From Comamonadaceae bacterium UBA2334 (lineage in GTDB: Bacteria; Pseudomonadota; Gammaproteobacteria; Burkholderiales; Burkholderiaceae_C): 7,517 nucleotides of DNA. Below are positions 6,489 through 7,517 of this stretch, in pieces. The DNA is taken from NCBI GenBank assembly GCA_002344885.1, contig DDUQ01000133.1, positions 1-7,517 of the forward strand. Direction: 5' to 3'. A program made the position numbers and the translations under genes. How positions within the stretch are numbered: position 1 is the first letter of the stretch; each line of letters starts with the position of its first letter. The notes beneath the pieces were generated by a model. That model was not told where the DNA came from. It made no database searches and saw only the letters and a list, made by a program, of their open reading frames with translations.

Positions 6489-7190
6489 TCAGAACCGGAT
6501 GCCTGCAGGATTGTTCGGGTTGTTGGCAGGTGGCGCTGGCGGTCGGGGGCGCTGGGGTGCGGCAGGTTTGCCATCGTTGGCCGAAGCGGTGGCACCCGTC
6601 GGGTTGGCTGTTTCGGTGCCGGCGGGCGAGGGGGCCTGGGCCGCAGTTTTCAGCGGGGACAGCGGTTCTGCCGCTGCCGGGCGGTACGACGGGGGCAGCG
6701 CAGACTGTTTGGGGTAGCCCGCCGCGTCGAGGTAGGAGGTCCATTCGCTGTCCGAATAGCCTTTGATGGACTGGCCGCCAATGGTCAGCAACGGCAAGGC
6801 TCCTTCGGTGCTGACGCGCTTGAACGCCACCAGGTCTTCATTGGTGTTGACGGTCTTTTCAGTGAACGGCACACCACGTTTGGTCAGCAGGGCGCGTCCC
6901 TGGTCGCACGGGCTGCAGCCACTGGCGCTGTAGAGCGTGACGGGGTACTTGCTGGCCAGTTGCTGCAGTTCGTAGGGCAGGCTGGGGCGTGCTTCTGCAG
7001 ACCTGGCGGTGGTGGCGGGCGCTGCGGGGGTTTTGGCGTCCTGCGGCGGCTTGTCCGAGAAGGTGACTTTGCCATCCGGGCCGACGATACGGTACACGGG
7101 CTGTGCCTGCACGTTGGCCGCAGCACAGCCCAGCAGAACGAAGCCGCAGAGGATGCTGCTGACGCGGGCCTGAGTGAACGTGGGTGCCAT
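6489..7190 (-). CDS. Secreted DUF4124 / glutaredoxin-like protein
   Basis: A 233-aa exported protein. Residues 1-29 are a Sec signal peptide (hydrophobic ~12-25) with likely cleavage after NVQA. LLGC (19-22) is a weak lipobox, so a lipoprotein is possible. Residues ~30-55 (QPVYRIVGPDGKVTFSDKPP) match the DUF4124 domain of proteobacterial envelope proteins. Residues ~82-158 are a glutaredoxin fold: strand VTLYSAS, redox motif CSPC (92-95), and ALPLLTIGG (131-139) carrying the expected cis-Pro133, then KGYSDSEW. Residues ~163-229 are a Pro/Ala-rich disordered tail. The mature protein would lie in the periplasm or at the membrane and could carry out thiol-disulfide exchange; partner and substrate are unknown. 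A good Shine-Dalgarno sequence (GGAG, 7200-7203) lies 9 nt before the ATG. It is downstream of, and in the same orientation as, the M3 peptidase gene, 87 bp away. Confidence 0.92.
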   Translation of the reverse strand: MAPTFTQARVSSILCGFVLLGCAAANVQAQPVYRIVGPDGKVTFSDKPPQDAKTPAAPATTARSAEARPSLPYELQQLASKYPVTLYSASGCSPCDQGRALLTKRGVPFTEKTVNTNEDLVAFKRVSTEGALPLLTIGGQSIKGYSDSEWTSYLDAAGYPKQSALPPSYRPAAAEPLSPLKTAAQAPSPAGTETANPTGATASANDGKPAAPQRPRPPAPPANNPNNPAGIRF

Positions 7191-7199
7191 GGAATGGGT

Positions 7200-7203
7200 C
7201 TCC
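7200..7203 (-). promoter_or_regulatory. Shine-Dalgarno site of the glutaredoxin-like gene
   Basis: Reads GGAG (within ACGGAGAC) on the minus strand, 9 nt before the ATG at 7190. It is the clearest ribosome site in the window and fixes this start. Confidence 0.7.
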
Positions 7204-7221
7204 GTTTCGTTGTGCGTGAAG

Positions 7222-7256
7222 GTCTGCTCCCGGCAGACGATGCGCCCGAGGGCGCA
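7222..7256 (-). other. Two tandem GC-rich hairpins between M3 peptidase and glutaredoxin-like genes
   Basis: GTCTGC (7222-7227) pairs with GCAGAC (7233-7238) around a 5-nt loop. Two bases later TGCGCC (7241-7246) pairs with GGCGCA (7251-7256) around a 4-nt loop. Both stems are perfect 6-bp. There is no T-run on the minus strand, so these are not standard terminators. They could mark transcript processing, Rho-linked termination or attenuation, or be chance in GC-rich DNA. Confidence 0.45.
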
Positions 7257-7277
7257 CCCCGCCAGTATCGGTCAGGT

Positions 7278-7517
7278 TCAGGCAGGCTGCGCAGCCATGC
7301 CCTGGTGGCGCAGCAGCGCGGACAGGTCGGGCTCGCGGCCGCGGAAGGCTTTGAACGAGTCCATCGCGGGTCGGCTGCCACCGGCTTCCAGGATGGCTTC
7401 GCGGAAGCGCTTGCCGGTGGGCACGTCGAGCGTGCTGCCCGTTTGCTGGGCCGCTTCTTCAAAGGCGGCGTAGGCATCGGCGGACAGCACTTCGGCCCAT
7501 TTGTAGCTGTAGTAGCC
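7278..7517 (-). CDS. prlC: M3-family zinc metallopeptidase (oligopeptidase A-like), C-terminal fragment
   Basis: Only the last 79 codons are in the window; the gene continues past 7517. The fragment starts GYYSYKWAEVLSADAYAAFEE and has GKRFREAILEAGGSR followed by SFKAFRGREP and LLRHQGM. This is the conserved C-terminal end of M3 peptidases such as oligopeptidase A (PrlC/OpdA) and dipeptidyl carboxypeptidase. The YxYxW segment contributes substrate-contacting Tyr residues in this family. The HExxH zinc motif lies outside the window. These are cytosolic enzymes degrading short peptides, including cleaved signal peptides in the PrlC case. The choice of PrlC over Dcp rests on the FRGR...LLRH ending and is moderately sure. 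The stop is TGA at 7280-7278. Confidence 0.85.
   Translation of the reverse strand, partial: GYYSYKWAEVLSADAYAAFEEAAQQTGSTLDVPTGKRFREAILEAGGSRPAMDSFKAFRGREPDLSALLRHQGMAAQPA

Noticed and set aside
1..7517. Defence system, CRISPR array, prophage or insertion sequence
   Set aside because: No direct-repeat array, transposase, integrase, nuclease or toxin motifs were seen. All substantial coding regions are accounted for by recognised families.

Overview
The window looks like ordinary chromosomal backbone from a GC-rich betaproteobacterium, most likely family Comamonadaceae (Acidovorax/Rhodoferax/Hydrogenophaga type). This is inferred from the protein flavour (class 2 PyrD beginning MPLLPYALARPFLFGLDPE, a secreted DUF4124-glutaredoxin protein, an M3 peptidase tail ending in an FRGREP...LLRH block), the G/C-ending codons, and an intergenic palindrome of a kind I remember as common in that family. 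No search was run.

Layout. Positions 1-23 are the 3' end of a tRNA with encoded CCA, followed at once by a strong intrinsic terminator (42-73). A diguanylate cyclase with an N-terminal cyclic-nucleotide-binding-like domain follows (+, 224-1216). It converges on, and overlaps by 113 bp, a membrane-anchored hybrid sensor histidine kinase (-, 3239-1104). Divergent from the kinase is a FAD-dependent oxidoreductase of the L-2-hydroxyglutarate oxidase type (+, 3325-4467), which converges on pyrD (-, 5576-4491). Divergent from pyrD across only 54 bp is rpiA (+, 5631-6335). rpiA converges, across a 153-bp gap holding a large nested inverted repeat, on a secreted DUF4124/glutaredoxin protein (-, 7190-6489). 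The 3' end of an M3-family metallopeptidase gene (-, 7517-7278, cut by the window edge) lies upstream of it.

How the genes relate. Neighbouring genes alternate in strand almost throughout, so nearly every gene is its own transcription unit. Only the M3 peptidase and the glutaredoxin-like gene could share a transcript, and two small hairpins lie between them. The first two genes are signalling genes: a c-di-GMP synthase and a hybrid kinase. pyrD (pyrimidine synthesis) and rpiA (pentose phosphate pathway, supplying ribose-5-phosphate for PRPP) are metabolically adjacent housekeeping genes. I see no insertion sequence, prophage, CRISPR array, toxin-antitoxin pair or defence genes, and no convincing new multi-gene system. 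The best points for a second look are the nested inverted repeat after rpiA, the altered ligand pocket of the cNMP-GGDEF protein, the convergent overlap, and the secreted glutaredoxin fusion.
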